A DNA stretch of 64,000 nt from Yersinia massiliensis. Its GTDB lineage: Bacteria > Pseudomonadota > Gammaproteobacteria > Enterobacterales > Enterobacteriaceae. This document shows positions 35,599 to 44,289 of this stretch, in pieces. A model generated the notes under the pieces. The model searched no databases and was not told the origin of the DNA. It saw only the letters and a list, made by a program, of their open reading frames with translations. Every line of letters starts with the position of its first letter. The stretch's first letter is position 1. The position numbers and the translations under genes were made by a program. The DNA lies in NCBI RefSeq assembly GCF_003048255.1, contig NZ_CP028487.1, positions 1,736,001 through 1,800,000 on the forward strand. The letters are read 5' to 3'.

Positions 35599-36242
35599 GA
35601 TTGCGCTGTCCGTGATGGCATCAAAAGCGTGGCAAACGCGGCGGGATCATCCGCACCTGCTGCATTGGCCTCGTCGGTATCGATGTGCATTTCCAGTTTC
35701 ATTTGGGGTGAAACGCGAATGGCAACATCGTCCATAATCAGGCGGCGACCACTGCCTTGAATCGCCACTTGTACTCGGTCACCGTGCTTCACTCGGTAGA
35801 TCAAGGCATCCAGCGGCGACATATGAATGTGCCGCAGCGCCACAATCACGCCATGAGGCAACTCCACTTCGCCGTAGGGGCTGACCAAACGGATAGCGGG
35901 TGTCCCTTCCAAGTTGCCGGACATGCGCAGGGGCGCATTGATCCCCAGCGTGCGCGCGTCGGTGCGAGAGATCTCCACCTGACTTTGGCTACGCAATGGC
36001 CCGAGAATGCGCACGTTTTTCAGGCTGCCTTTCGGCCCGACCAACGTGACCGTCTGTTCGGCGGCATATTGGCCCGGTTGCAGCAGCGCCTTTTTCTCCA
36101 GCAGTGGCTGCTCAGGGAACAGCCGTTGGTAATCTTGCGCCGAGAGATGTAGGTGTCGATTGGAAACCCCAAGCGGGATCGGACGAAGACGCATTTCGTC
36201 GAGGATCTTACTGACAACGGGTTCCAGTAACGCTTTTTCCAT
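35595..36242 (-). CDS. pduL: Phosphate propanoyltransferase PduL
   Basis: Converts propionyl-CoA to propionyl phosphate, feeding PduW and recycling CoA. 215 residues: an N-terminal encapsulation-type helix (about 1-20, MEKALLEPVVSKILDEM), then two PTAC domains with zinc-binding histidines in GVSNRHLHLS (about 25-34) and ALRHIHMSP (about 136-144). It is unrelated to the Pta fold. It overlaps pduK by 1 base and pduM by 4. Confidence 0.95.
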   Translation of the reverse strand: MEKALLEPVVSKILDEMRLRPIPLGVSNRHLHLSAQDYQRLFPEQPLLEKKALLQPGQYAAEQTVTLVGPKGSLKNVRILGPLRSQSQVEISRTDARTLGINAPLRMSGNLEGTPAIRLVSPYGEVELPHGVIVALRHIHMSPLDALIYRVKHGDRVQVAIQGSGRRLIMDDVAIRVSPQMKLEMHIDTDEANAAGADDPAAFATLLMPSRTAQS

Positions 36243-36871
36243 CAGACTTTTCCTCGTTTACCCAAGTGGATACAACGAAAGCGAGGTTCACCTTTATGGC
36301 GTCGGCAAGCGGGATCGAGGCAAAGATTGCAACTCACACGAGGCGCTTGCAGAGCCTCACTTTCTATCCGTTTTTTTTCGAGACTCACCACCGTATCCGG
36401 TGCATCATCGGTCGCCGTCTCAGCCGGTTTTGGGGCATCGATTTCTTCGGTTTGCGCCTCATTAATGGCAGGCGCTTCTGCTTTTTTTACTTCTACAACT
36501 TCAACTTCTACTTCGGCTTCTAACTCACTGACCCCTTCACTCACCGGCTTATTCACAGGGTCGAGGGTCACTTGCACCTCGACAGTGATCGCCTCGGTGG
36601 GGGCTTGCCAATAAGCCATCAAGCTATCTGCCGGACGGGCTAACACCGCACGGGAAACCAGCCCATGATGCTGTTCGGCAAAGGCGGCACCGGTACTGAT
36701 TGCCGCCTGTACTGAAGCCACATCACCGGTTAGGCGGATTAACATCCAGCCGGAGCCGTTGGTTTTTTCTATTCCGATCAGGTTGACGGATGCGGCTTTC
36801 GCCATGGCATCCGCCGCGCCGATAGCCAGCGCTAGACCGCTAACTTCAAGTAAACCCAGTGACGTTTTCAC
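36242..36871 (-). CDS. pduK: Microcompartment shell protein PduK with extended C-terminus
   Basis: BMC-domain shell protein, 209 residues, longer than the roughly 160 of Salmonella PduK. The BMC domain (about 1-90) starts GLLEVSGLALAIGAADAMAKAASV. A long acidic linker (about 95-170) contains a VEVEVVEV-type repeat and many Glu, Pro and Ala. The C-terminal tail has CNLCLDPACRRH and a further Cys-His pair (RCIH), which could bind zinc or an Fe-S cluster. Most of the extra length is in the linker. It is 21 bases after pduJ. Confidence 0.93.
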   Translation of the reverse strand: MKTSLGLLEVSGLALAIGAADAMAKAASVNLIGIEKTNGSGWMLIRLTGDVASVQAAISTGAAFAEQHHGLVSRAVLARPADSLMAYWQAPTEAITVEVQVTLDPVNKPVSEGVSELEAEVEVEVVEVKKAEAPAINEAQTEEIDAPKPAETATDDAPDTVVSLEKKRIESEALQAPRVSCNLCLDPACRRHKGEPRFRCIHLGKRGKV

Positions 36872-36892
36872 GCTGTGCTCCTCGTCTTACCC

Positions 36893-37168
36893 TTAGGCGG
36901 AGGTCGGTAAAATAGCTTCTACATCGCTGTGTGGGCGCGGGATGACATGGCAGGACATCACTTCACCCACCGCACTGGCGGCAACAGAACCGGCATCGAC
37001 TGCGGCTTTGACGGCACCAACATCCCCGCGCACCATGACAGTGACCAAACCGGAACCGATTTTTTCGTAGCCCACCAGTTGGACGTTGGCAGACTTGACC
37101 ATGGCATCAGCCGCTTCGATAGCAGCGACCAGACCTTTGGTTTCGACTAAACCTAATGCGTTGTTCAT
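36893..37168 (-). CDS. pduJ: Major microcompartment shell protein PduJ
   Basis: 91-residue single-BMC hexamer subunit with the canonical [35 protein letters not shown] layout and the [14 protein letters not shown] pore-helix segment. It is a close paralogue of PduA at the other end of the shell block (about three quarters identical by eye). It forms the facets of the compartment, with pores for small polar metabolites. Confidence 0.96.
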   Translation of the reverse strand: MNNALGLVETKGLVAAIEAADAMVKSANVQLVGYEKIGSGLVTVMVRGDVGAVKAAVDAGSVAASAVGEVMSCHVIPRPHSDVEAILPTSA

Positions 37169-37191
37169 GAGTTCATTTATCCTTTTTGGGG

Positions 37192-37542
37192 TTATGGAGA
37201 TGACTTAAACGGTAAACCTTTAACCAGTCGGGCGGCGTTGTTACCAAGCTGCCGTAATTGGTCATCGTTTTGCGCCCATGCCAACCGGAACAGCGGGTTA
37301 GTGGGCGGTAAATGACGAAAATGCACCACCACTTCGTCAGCAGAACAGGCGAGGCCCACCAATAACGGCGAGCGGGTGGCAGCCTGCCATGCACGGAGAA
37401 TGGCATCGCCTTCTTCGTCTTGTTGCCACTGCCAAGGAATGCCTTCTTCCTCAATGCCCAGCAATACCTGATGCCAAACCGCTGGCGGCGTTGGCGTGGT
37501 GAGACTGATCACGATAGCGGGAGCGTCATTGGCGAAATTCAT
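37192..37542 (-). CDS. pduH: Diol dehydratase reactivase small subunit PduH
   Basis: 116-residue small subunit of the chaperone-like reactivating factor that releases damaged cobalamin from PduCDE. Its fold is like that of the dehydratase beta subunit: [30 protein letters not shown] is close to the PduD region [25 protein letters not shown]. It overlaps pduG by 4 bases. Confidence 0.94.
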   Translation of the reverse strand: MNFANDAPAIVISLTTPTPPAVWHQVLLGIEEEGIPWQWQQDEEGDAILRAWQAATRSPLLVGLACSADEVVVHFRHLPPTNPLFRLAWAQNDDQLRQLGNNAARLVKGLPFKSSP

Positions 37543-39368
37543 GCATTACGCTCCCGTTGAAAAGCCAGAATCAGACCCGTTGCCACGGCATTACGTGGGC
37601 CTTCAACGGCGCGAATGTTGCCGCGGCCCGCCACTAGCTTGAAGTGGGAGAGGGCATCGGTGACCAATTGTGGGACTTCGAAATCCAGTGACGAGCCGCC
37701 CACCAGCACCACGAAGGGGATATCGCGGATATTGCCGGTTGGGCTAACTTGGCGCAGGGCTCGCAGCGCATTGGTCACAAACACCCGCTCTTTTGCGGAG
37801 CGGCGAATATTGCGAACTTTTTCCAGTGCGTAATCACCCGGTAGCGGCACCAGTCCTTCCGGTTTCACCACCACCAGCCGCGCAAAAACTTCAGGAGCGA
37901 GGGGGTGTGGGAAGAACTGAACGCTGCCGTCTTCATGGCGCAGGTGGAACAAACTTTCCACTTTGGCGAGCGGATACTTTTTGATGTCTTCCGCCAGATA
38001 GCGGTCTTGGAGATCCAGTTCTGAGGCGATGATCATCGTCACCATATCGCCCGCACCTGCCAGATGCGTGGCAACGATTTGACCTTGGGCATTGATGATG
38101 GAGGCATCGGTCGATCCTGCCCCTAAATCGAGGATGGCGAGTGGCCGTCGCGTCCCTGGTGTGGTCAGCGCGCCGAGTATCGCCGCTTCGGCTTCCGCCC
38201 CCCCGACCTGAACATCAATACCCAATGTCTTTTCGATTTCACTGGCGATATGCGCCATTTGCAGGCGATCAGATTTCACCATCGAGGCGATACCCACCGC
38301 TTGCTCAAGAGAGAACTCGCCCGCCAAACCCCCAATGACATTGACCGGCACTGCCGTGTCGACGGCCAGCAAGTCTTGAATGAAGATTTCATTGGTCGGT
38401 TTGTTGGTCAGTTCTGCCATGGTTTGGCGCACGTGTTCGAGCATGCCGCCAATGTTGGTGCCCGCTTCACCGCTCACATTGTCCAAATGACGGAAGCTGT
38501 TCACTGCCGTCATAATGGCTTCACTGCCCGTCGCAACATCGACCTGCACGGTGCGGCCATCGGCAAAGAGCACCAAATGACCGGCCGGAATGGATCGCGC
38601 TTTAACGTCCCCTTCCGGCGTTTTCACCACCACCGCAGAACGTGTGCCAATTAAGGCGCGCGCCACCGGAACGATGTTTTTGGTTTCTTCGGCACTGAGT
38701 TCAAAAACAGTGGCAATACCATAAGGGTTAGAGAGGGTTTCAATCACTTGGCCCGGCATCGCCACTTCAACTGCGGCCAACATGCCCATGGGGATGCGGT
38801 CGATATACAGCACTTCATCGACGATCGGCACTGGGTGAGTGAGACGGTTGCTGACCAAGACACCATCATCCCGCTGCAAAATAATCGCGGTGATGCGGTA
38901 TCCCGCACCCGTTGCCGCATTGACGACCGCCGCCACATCGGCAAAATCAACCGTGGCAGGCACCACTAAAATGTAAGGTTGGGTCGGATCGCGGGTGACC
39001 AGTTCATCAATGGTGATGGTTAGCCCCACCCCTAATCCCAACCCACCGGGGGTTTTAGGGTTGTGGCCGATCATGGTGGATTCCGTGATGATGGTTTCAG
39101 TAATGGTTTCCATCGCCACATCGCCAATCACCGGCGTTGCCTCGTTAATACGAATCAGACTGATATCGCTCAGTGCGATACCGGCCTTTTCCGTCAACAA
39201 GGCCAGCGCTTTGTTGATGCCGAAAATGTTGCGTTGCGTCCCTTTGATACCGGTGGTTTCGGTGAGCGCGCTGGTGACAAACTGCAACTGACCATCAGCT
39301 GCGCAAGTAGCCAATGCCACTTCCGTTGATGAGTTTCCGATGTCGACACCGACGATGTAGCGGCCCAT
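37539..39368 (-). CDS. pduG: Diol dehydratase reactivase large subunit PduG
   Basis: Hsp70/actin-like ATPase subunit of the reactivating factor, 609 residues from ATG 39368. The frame opens at a GTG five codons earlier (39383), but ATG 39368 has GGGGAAG 5 bases upstream and gives the family length. The phosphate-1 loop is VGVDIGNSSTEVAL (about 4-17), the second phosphate motif is LDLGAGSTDASI near 405, and VVLVGGSSLDF is near 560. The ribosome-binding site lies at the edge of the ERIC-type repeat immediately upstream. Confidence 0.95.
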   Translation of the reverse strand: MGRYIVGVDIGNSSTEVALATCAADGQLQFVTSALTETTGIKGTQRNIFGINKALALLTEKAGIALSDISLIRINEATPVIGDVAMETITETIITESTMIGHNPKTPGGLGLGVGLTITIDELVTRDPTQPYILVVPATVDFADVAAVVNAATGAGYRITAIILQRDDGVLVSNRLTHPVPIVDEVLYIDRIPMGMLAAVEVAMPGQVIETLSNPYGIATVFELSAEETKNIVPVARALIGTRSAVVVKTPEGDVKARSIPAGHLVLFADGRTVQVDVATGSEAIMTAVNSFRHLDNVSGEAGTNIGGMLEHVRQTMAELTNKPTNEIFIQDLLAVDTAVPVNVIGGLAGEFSLEQAVGIASMVKSDRLQMAHIASEIEKTLGIDVQVGGAEAEAAILGALTTPGTRRPLAILDLGAGSTDASIINAQGQIVATHLAGAGDMVTMIIASELDLQDRYLAEDIKKYPLAKVESLFHLRHEDGSVQFFPHPLAPEVFARLVVVKPEGLVPLPGDYALEKVRNIRRSAKERVFVTNALRALRQVSPTGNIRDIPFVVLVGGSSLDFEVPQLVTDALSHFKLVAGRGNIRAVEGPRNAVATGLILAFQRERNA

Positions 39369-39372
39369 ATTC

Positions 39373-39486
39373 TTCCCCTTCACCTTTCAATTTGCAGCGG
39401 TGTTGGCTGCATTCACTCACCCCAGTCACTGACTTGAGTCAGCTTCTGGGGATTGTCTATCTGCAATTTGAAATCTATTGGCTATA
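39373..39486. repeat. ERIC-type intergenic repeat between pduE and pduG
   Basis: On the minus strand this region contains the landmarks of the enterobacterial ERIC element: CCCCAGAAGCTGACTCAAGT, then AGTGACTGGGGTGAGTGAAT, then GCAGCCAAC and GCTGCAAATTGAA. TTTCAAATTGCAG at one end and CTGCAAATTGAAA at the other form the terminal inverted repeat. At about 114 bases it is slightly shorter than the 127-base consensus. It fills nearly all the pduE-pduG gap, is transcribed as part of the operon mRNA, and its downstream end contributes the pduG ribosome-binding site. Confidence 0.88.
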
Positions 39487-39502
39487 ACAATTAATTGATG
39501 AA

Positions 39503-40030
39503 CTAATCGTCGCCTTTGAGCTTCTTACGCTGAACATACAAAACGGCCGCTTCGCGCACGAAGGTGGCGCAAATAGTCGCTTTGTAGTTCTGCTCCAAAT
39601 CATCCGCGATGGCGTTCAGTTCTTCTTTGCTTGAACGGTACGGACGCAGGGCGTTATAGATATCCAACACCTTGTCATCCGGTACAGCAGTCAGCTCAGC
39701 AGCACGTTCAAAGTTCATGGCCAACAGCGGACGACCTGCGTCTTTGGCAATAGAGGCTTGAATGCGCAGGATTTCAGGCGTGATACGCAAATCCTGTGAG
39801 GTGACACTGCCGTTCAACACGTTCGCCAACGTCAGATCATCCAGTGTTTTGTTGGTGGCGGTTTTTACCCATTCAGGGTGCTTATTCGCCAACGGATAAT
39901 CAGAGACTTTGGCATCACTGCGCGTACTGGCCGCCGGTGCTGGACAGGCTGCTGCCGGTGTTTGGCCTTGCAAGCTGTTCATCTTGTTCAGCACATCGCG
40001 AACCATGGATTCAATAGCTTCGGAATTCAT
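39503..40030 (-). CDS. pduE: Propanediol dehydratase small subunit PduE
   Basis: 175-residue gamma subunit of B12-dependent diol dehydratase. The N-terminal helix MNSEAIESMVRDVLNKMNSL resembles an encapsulation or solubility-lowering peptide, followed by an Ala/Pro-rich linker. The globular part has DYPLANKHPEWVKTATNKTLDDL and NFERAAELTAVPDDKVLDIYNALRPYRSS, which are diagnostic. It is 14 bases after pduD; beyond it lies the repeat preceding pduG. Confidence 0.96.
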   Translation of the reverse strand: MNSEAIESMVRDVLNKMNSLQGQTPAAACPAPAASTRSDAKVSDYPLANKHPEWVKTATNKTLDDLTLANVLNGSVTSQDLRITPEILRIQASIAKDAGRPLLAMNFERAAELTAVPDDKVLDIYNALRPYRSSKEELNAIADDLEQNYKATICATFVREAAVLYVQRKKLKGDD

Positions 40031-40044
40031 TGTGTTTTCCTTTG

Positions 40045-40719
40045 TTAAAGCGCCACCCGGAGTTCCTGAGGATTCTTGCCGGTCACCACATATTTGGTTT
40101 CTTTAATGTGCAGAATCGCTGATTTAGCCTGATATTTTGGCCGCGCCATTTGGTCATTCAGGGTCGGAACCGGTTGTGGTGATTCCCGTTTGGCATAACG
40201 CGCCGCGTTTTTGCCAATCTGGCGGTAGGTTTCCAGCGTCAACAGTGGCGCTTGTGGGAACAACTCCAAATTGGACAGCGGCGGCAAACCTTGCTGATGA
40301 ATGACCGTTGTGCCTTTAGATTGAATACCGATAGAGATACCGGAACCGCTCAAGCGGTTACCTTCAACCGCGACAAAGGCCACGTCGGAGGATTTAAAGC
40401 AGCGGATAACCCGCGCCTTGATCCCTTCTTCTTCGATACCGGCAATCACTTCACGCAAGATGTTTTTGTGCGGTATCCCAACGATGTTGGCGGTTTGCGA
40501 CAGACCAAATGCTGGCCCCACCGCAATGATCACTTCATCCTGATTATTGCCAGGGCGGGCTTCACCCACTTCAGTGAGGAAATCGCCAGAGGCCACGGCG
40601 GTTGATGCGGCCGCAGGCTGGGACGGTTGCTTAAAGGAGACGGTATTGTTGTCTCCTTGCATTTCCTGCAATACGCCTTCGATAATTTGGCGTAACAGTT
40701 TTTCGTTAATATCCACCAT
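40045..40719 (-). CDS. pduD: Propanediol dehydratase medium subunit PduD
   Basis: 224-residue beta subunit of diol dehydratase. The N-terminal helix [20 protein letters not shown] is the known targeting peptide of this subunit, followed by a Ser/Ala linker. The cobalamin-contacting fold has [22 protein letters not shown] (about 64-85) and [19 protein letters not shown]. It is 12 bases after pduC and translated with a good ribosome-binding site. Confidence 0.96.
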   Translation of the reverse strand: MVDINEKLLRQIIEGVLQEMQGDNNTVSFKQPSQPAAASTAVASGDFLTEVGEARPGNNQDEVIIAVGPAFGLSQTANIVGIPHKNILREVIAGIEEEGIKARVIRCFKSSDVAFVAVEGNRLSGSGISIGIQSKGTTVIHQQGLPPLSNLELFPQAPLLTLETYRQIGKNAARYAKRESPQPVPTLNDQMARPKYQAKSAILHIKETKYVVTGKNPQELRVAL

Positions 40720-40731
40720 CTCGTGAACCCC

Positions 40732-42396
40732 TTAGCCAAGCTCATTCGGATCAAGCGCGTTTGGAATGTTTTTGATCTCTTCCCAACGTGCACCTTCCAG
40801 CCGATAACCCGTCGCTGGACCCGCGTAGTCATTGACGTCATTCACCGCTGACAGGACTTGATTGTCACCTTTGATGATCGCCGAGGTGTGCAGGTAGTCA
40901 CCGGCAATTTTGGCTTTCTGGATGTTGAGCATGTCTTGCGCCACATCTTCAAAACCGCCTTGTGCCAACGCTTTAACCACTTCCAGACCGGTGCGGTTTT
41001 TGCTGATGATTTCCTGAGCGAACTTGATGTCTTCGACGATGTTACGTTCCGGCATATCTTTCGAGCCGTGCGCATAGGTCGCCGCAATCACTTCTTCGTC
41101 AGTGATTGGTGGCAAGCCCATACCGGCAAAGACAGCTTGTAAGGCACGCGCGGCTTTATTACGGATCGCCACGACGTCAGCTTCCAACACCGGACGCAGA
41201 CCGCCGTCGACTTTCAGGTCGCGCTGCATCACGTTGTAGTCGTCAAAATCTTCGGCATCTTCGTTAGAACCCGCGAACATATTGTCGTAGTTCGGCACGG
41301 CGGAATAACCGGAGGAGATAAAGTCAGTACCCGGCAGGAACTGCATCAGCAGGCGAGCGGTACGACGCATATCAGAGTGGGTAAAGGTTTGGTCGTTACT
41401 GGACGCACATTCCAAGTCCAACGCCGAGCAAATCAGGTTTTCTGCCAAAATGGCGCGAATGCCTGATGGCACAGCAGAAGGCACACCGACGCAGCTTACC
41501 GAGCCGTTTTGCAGCCCTTGAACGCCCGCCGCTTTGGTGATGTAAATACAGCGCGCTTCCAGATACAGCATGGATTTGCCTTCGGCGTAGCCCATTTGTA
41601 CTTCAGAGCCAGAACCGGAGGTAAAGCGCATTTTCAAACCGCGTGATGCATAGGACGAGGCGAGGAAGCCTTTCGACCATGGCGTGTCATCGCCATCGGT
41701 AAATACCGGCTCAGTCCCATAAACCGAAATGGTTTCGGCATAACAGGTATGGCCCAACATCCCCAGTTTCAGCTCAGTGGCTTCTTCCAGTGAACATTGT
41801 GTCAACACGCCGGGGCGGCCAACTTGCGAACCCACTAACAGTGCAATGGCATTAAACGGCGCATAACGGGCCACGGCCACGGTCGTTTCTTGCTCATCGA
41901 AGCCACGGAACGCGCCTTCTGCGGCATCAGCAGCAATCTGCACGGGGTTATCTTTCACGTTAGTGACGTGAGCTTGTTGTGATGGGGTACGACGTGCGCG
42001 CATTTTCTGCATCGACATCATCATTTCCACCACGTTCATATGGGAAACCACTTCGACGATTTTGGCCGGTGTCATGGCGGTCGTCAGAGGCACGATGGTG
42101 CGGCGTGACACATTCGGATCACACAGCATATTGGCCAGTTTGATGGAGTCCATTTTCATCACTTCTTCCGCGTGCGCGAGGTTGATACCGTAGCGGGCGA
42201 TAAAGTGATCGATCAGGTCGAAACTGCTTTGTGGCTTGCCATCTAGCTCAGTCACCACGCCGTTTTCGATCTTGATGGAGGGTTTGGGATCGTTCGGGCT
42301 TTCCATGGCAATAAAGCCTTCTTCGATCCACTCTTTGACAAAGCCGTCCTGATTAACCGGGCGTTTCGCCAACGCTTCAAATCTTTTCGATTTCAT
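40732..42396 (-). CDS. pduC: Propanediol dehydratase large subunit PduC
   Basis: 554-residue alpha subunit with the TIM barrel that dehydrates 1,2-propanediol to propionaldehyde through an adenosylcobalamin radical. The barrel carries QKMRARRTPSQQAHVTN, QVGRPGVLTQCSLEEATELKLGMLGHT, and the ECASSNDQTFTHSDMRRTA substrate/potassium region. It lies 20 bases after pduB and is the core enzyme of the whole locus. Confidence 0.98.
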   Translation of the reverse strand: MKSKRFEALAKRPVNQDGFVKEWIEEGFIAMESPNDPKPSIKIENGVVTELDGKPQSSFDLIDHFIARYGINLAHAEEVMKMDSIKLANMLCDPNVSRRTIVPLTTAMTPAKIVEVVSHMNVVEMMMSMQKMRARRTPSQQAHVTNVKDNPVQIAADAAEGAFRGFDEQETTVAVARYAPFNAIALLVGSQVGRPGVLTQCSLEEATELKLGMLGHTCYAETISVYGTEPVFTDGDDTPWSKGFLASSYASRGLKMRFTSGSGSEVQMGYAEGKSMLYLEARCIYITKAAGVQGLQNGSVSCVGVPSAVPSGIRAILAENLICSALDLECASSNDQTFTHSDMRRTARLLMQFLPGTDFISSGYSAVPNYDNMFAGSNEDAEDFDDYNVMQRDLKVDGGLRPVLEADVVAIRNKAARALQAVFAGMGLPPITDEEVIAATYAHGSKDMPERNIVEDIKFAQEIISKNRTGLEVVKALAQGGFEDVAQDMLNIQKAKIAGDYLHTSAIIKGDNQVLSAVNDVNDYAGPATGYRLEGARWEEIKNIPNALDPNELG

Positions 42397-42416
42397 GAAA
42401 CAGCCTCACTGTGGCG

Positions 42417-43229
42417 TCAGATATAAGAAGGGCGGTCGTTTTTCGGTTCAGCGCCTAAGGTGCCTAATACCGTTTTGCCAATCTCACGGGCAGAAATCAC
42501 TGCCTGACGAACTGCGCCAGAATCGCCGGAGATAACCAGAATGACTTCGTTACTGAAGCTGGTGCCTTGTGCCGGTGAGCTGTAAGCCACCACGTCAACG
42601 TTGGCAGATTTCACGGCGGTATCAGCCATCAACACGCCAATCGATGCAGGCGCGCCAACAATCACGCCGCAAGAACGGCCCAGCGGTGCACCAAAGGCTT
42701 TTTCTAACGCATGGCTCGCACGGGCGCTGTATTGCAGTTCAATGTGGCCGGCTTCATTGGCGTAAACATCGCCGAAAGTCCGGTCCAACTCTTTCAGGGC
42801 CACTTCCACGGCACGTTTCACATCAGACACATCGTCACCACCGAAGATAATCAGCGAGCCATGACCTGCGCCGCCTTTGGTATCACGGGGTAATTCGATG
42901 CTGACCACTTCGGTATTGGTGGCTTTAACGGCTTCATCAGCCGCCATGATGTGCGGGCCTGCGCCAGTACGCGCGCCCAAAATGCCAATGGAGCGATAGC
43001 GTTTTTCCAGCTTCATTGCGTCCAGTAGGGCGGTATCCACGTTGGCGATAACCAGTCCGACGGTGTCACCAATCGCGGTACCAACAAATTCCGTTAAACT
43101 GCAAGTTTTCTCAGCCATAGCCGTATCTCGTTGTTTATGGGCGGGTTGCGTAGAAGACGCCGGAGCGTGTTCACTGACTTTAGCGATTACCTGCGCCATG
43201 ATTTGGTCGACCAGGTCATTGCTCTTCAT
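42417..43229 (-). CDS. pduB: Microcompartment shell protein PduB (with internal start for PduB')
   Basis: Tandem-BMC shell trimer subunit, 270 residues. As in Salmonella, Met38 (codon at 43116-43118, [11 protein letters not shown]) matches the start of the shorter form PduB'. The first 37 residues ([16 protein letters not shown] helix and linker) correspond to the segment that anchors the shell to the enzyme core. The two BMC domains cover about 45-150 and 155-265, with VGLVIANVD and [19 protein letters not shown]. The gene overlaps pduA by 4 bases. Confidence 0.95.
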   Translation of the reverse strand: MKSNDLVDQIMAQVIAKVSEHAPASSTQPAHKQRDTAMAEKTCSLTEFVGTAIGDTVGLVIANVDTALLDAMKLEKRYRSIGILGARTGAGPHIMAADEAVKATNTEVVSIELPRDTKGGAGHGSLIIFGGDDVSDVKRAVEVALKELDRTFGDVYANEAGHIELQYSARASHALEKAFGAPLGRSCGVIVGAPASIGVLMADTAVKSANVDVVAYSSPAQGTSFSNEVILVISGDSGAVRQAVISAREIGKTVLGTLGAEPKNDRPSYI

Positions 43230-43525
43230 TCGTTATGTCCCTTTGGTGAGCGGCTTTTCGGTAAAAAAGCCTCGACATCGGTGTGTGGGCGCGGGATCAC
43301 ATGGGTGGATTTCACTTCACCCACTTTGGCGGCTGCGCTTGCACCGGCATCGGTGGCGGCTTTTACTGCCCCAACATCACCCCGTACGATGACGGTGACG
43401 AGGCCAGAGCCAATTTTTTCGTAGCCGACTAAGGTCACATTGGCCGATTTCACCATGGTGTCTGCGGCTTCAATGGCGGCGGTCAACCCTTTGGTTTCCA
43501 CCATTCCTAGTGCTTCTTGTTGCAT
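43226..43525 (-). CDS. pduA: Major microcompartment shell protein PduA
   Basis: 99-residue BMC hexamer subunit and first gene of the pdu operon. It starts [20 protein letters not shown] as in Salmonella PduA, with [20 protein letters not shown] and a slightly longer C-terminal tail ([13 protein letters not shown]). Pores in PduA pass propanediol. A GAGG site lies 5 bases before the ATG. The upstream gap has a candidate PocR site about 200 bases away. Confidence 0.96.
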   Translation of the reverse strand: MQQEALGMVETKGLTAAIEAADTMVKSANVTLVGYEKIGSGLVTVIVRGDVGAVKAATDAGASAAAKVGEVKSTHVIPRPHTDVEAFLPKSRSPKGHNE

Positions 43526-43721
43526 AAATACCTCGACGAAATATCAGTTACCTTGTTTAGGCTTGAATAGACATGTTCGGAATAGGTGCTGCTGTGTTTA
43601 GCGTTCAGTTCGTCATGCTTAAATATTGAATTGTCAGGTTCGTGCTGAGGACGAATATACAAACAAGTGATGAAAAAGAATGGCTGTATTGAATTTACTG
43701 GCGGGAATGGTTAGTGACTAA

Positions 43722-43741
43722 ATAACACATTATTGTCATAG
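43722..43741 (-). promoter_or_regulatory. Candidate PocR operator upstream of pduA
   Basis: Minus-strand CTATGACAATAATGTGTTAT, 17 of 20 identical to the copy at 46468-46487. Its near edge is 197 bases from the pduA start and it points towards pduA. Assignment to PocR is inference from its presence at three promoters of one regulon. Confidence 0.5.
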
Positions 43742-43785
43742 AAATAGGATAATTGGGTGTTTTATCAGAAGATTTTACTGTTCTG

Positions 43786-43805
43786 CCATGACAATAACTG
43801 GTGAT
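43786..43805 (+). promoter_or_regulatory. Weaker copy of the candidate PocR motif
   Basis: CCATGACAATAACTGGTGAT keeps the ATGACAATAA core (15 of 20 against the 46468 copy). It lies 45 bases from the pduA-proximal copy, in opposite orientation. Confidence 0.35.
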
Positions 43806-44070
43806 TGGATATTCAGAATTGAAATTTAGTGAGTGACAGATAACATTGATTTTGATAAACGCGCGCCTGCCCGGTAAATAGAATGCGGTTTGCTTTTTAT
43901 TTAAAAAAAGGAAGGCTATTTTTAATGAAAGGGGAAATTGAAGAGGTCTTTGGCGCAAAAATGCGAGCCTGATAACAATAACGGAAAGAATAAAAAGCAA
44001 TAAAGTCATATACGCCAACAAAGTATAAAAGTGCCTATTAACAGGGTATTGCTGGGTATTTTTACTGTCA

Positions 44071-44090
44071 TGATGACAATAATTTGCTAT
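44071..44090 (+). promoter_or_regulatory. Candidate PocR operator upstream of pduF
   Basis: TGATGACAATAATTTGCTAT, 18 of 20 identical to the copy at 46468-46487. It is 199 bases before the pduF ATG and points towards it, mirroring the copy upstream of pduA in distance and orientation. Confidence 0.55.
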
Positions 44091-44289
44091 CAAAAGTCTA
44101 GTTTTTGTTTAATGAATGCTAAATCACGACAACACTTTTATTTTGTGTCTCTTTATAGTGGTTCAGTCAAGGGCCGTGCACTTATTCATCTATGTGAAGT
44201 CAGTGAACACATTTAAGCTGCTCATTAACCTTAAGTTGTTCATTGATGGAAAATAGATTGATCATAATAATCACAAGCAGGGTAACTCT

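Larger units (their letters stand above)
43526..44289. other. pduA-pduF divergent regulatory region
   Basis: 764 bases of AT-rich DNA between the divergent pdu operon and pduF. It must hold both promoters, but no -35/-10 pair stands out. The clearest signals are three copies of the ATGACAATAA motif, listed separately. The 132-codon minus-strand frame at 43695-44093 is not credible as protein (see rejected items). Confidence 0.7.

Noticed and set aside
43695..44093. 132-codon minus-strand ORF upstream of pduA
   Set aside because: Low-complexity AT-rich translation, no ribosome-binding site, and it covers several copies of the regulatory motif. It is most likely chance in a promoter region.
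44195..44216. ATGTG/CACAT inverted repeat before pduF as a CRP site
   Set aside because: The half-site spacing (11 bases between ATGTG and CACAT) does not fit TGTGA-N6-TCACA.
44262..44278. Possible FNR box (TTGATCATAATAAT) before pduF
   Set aside because: Only the left half fits, and it lies too close to the pduF ribosome-binding site for a normal activator site.
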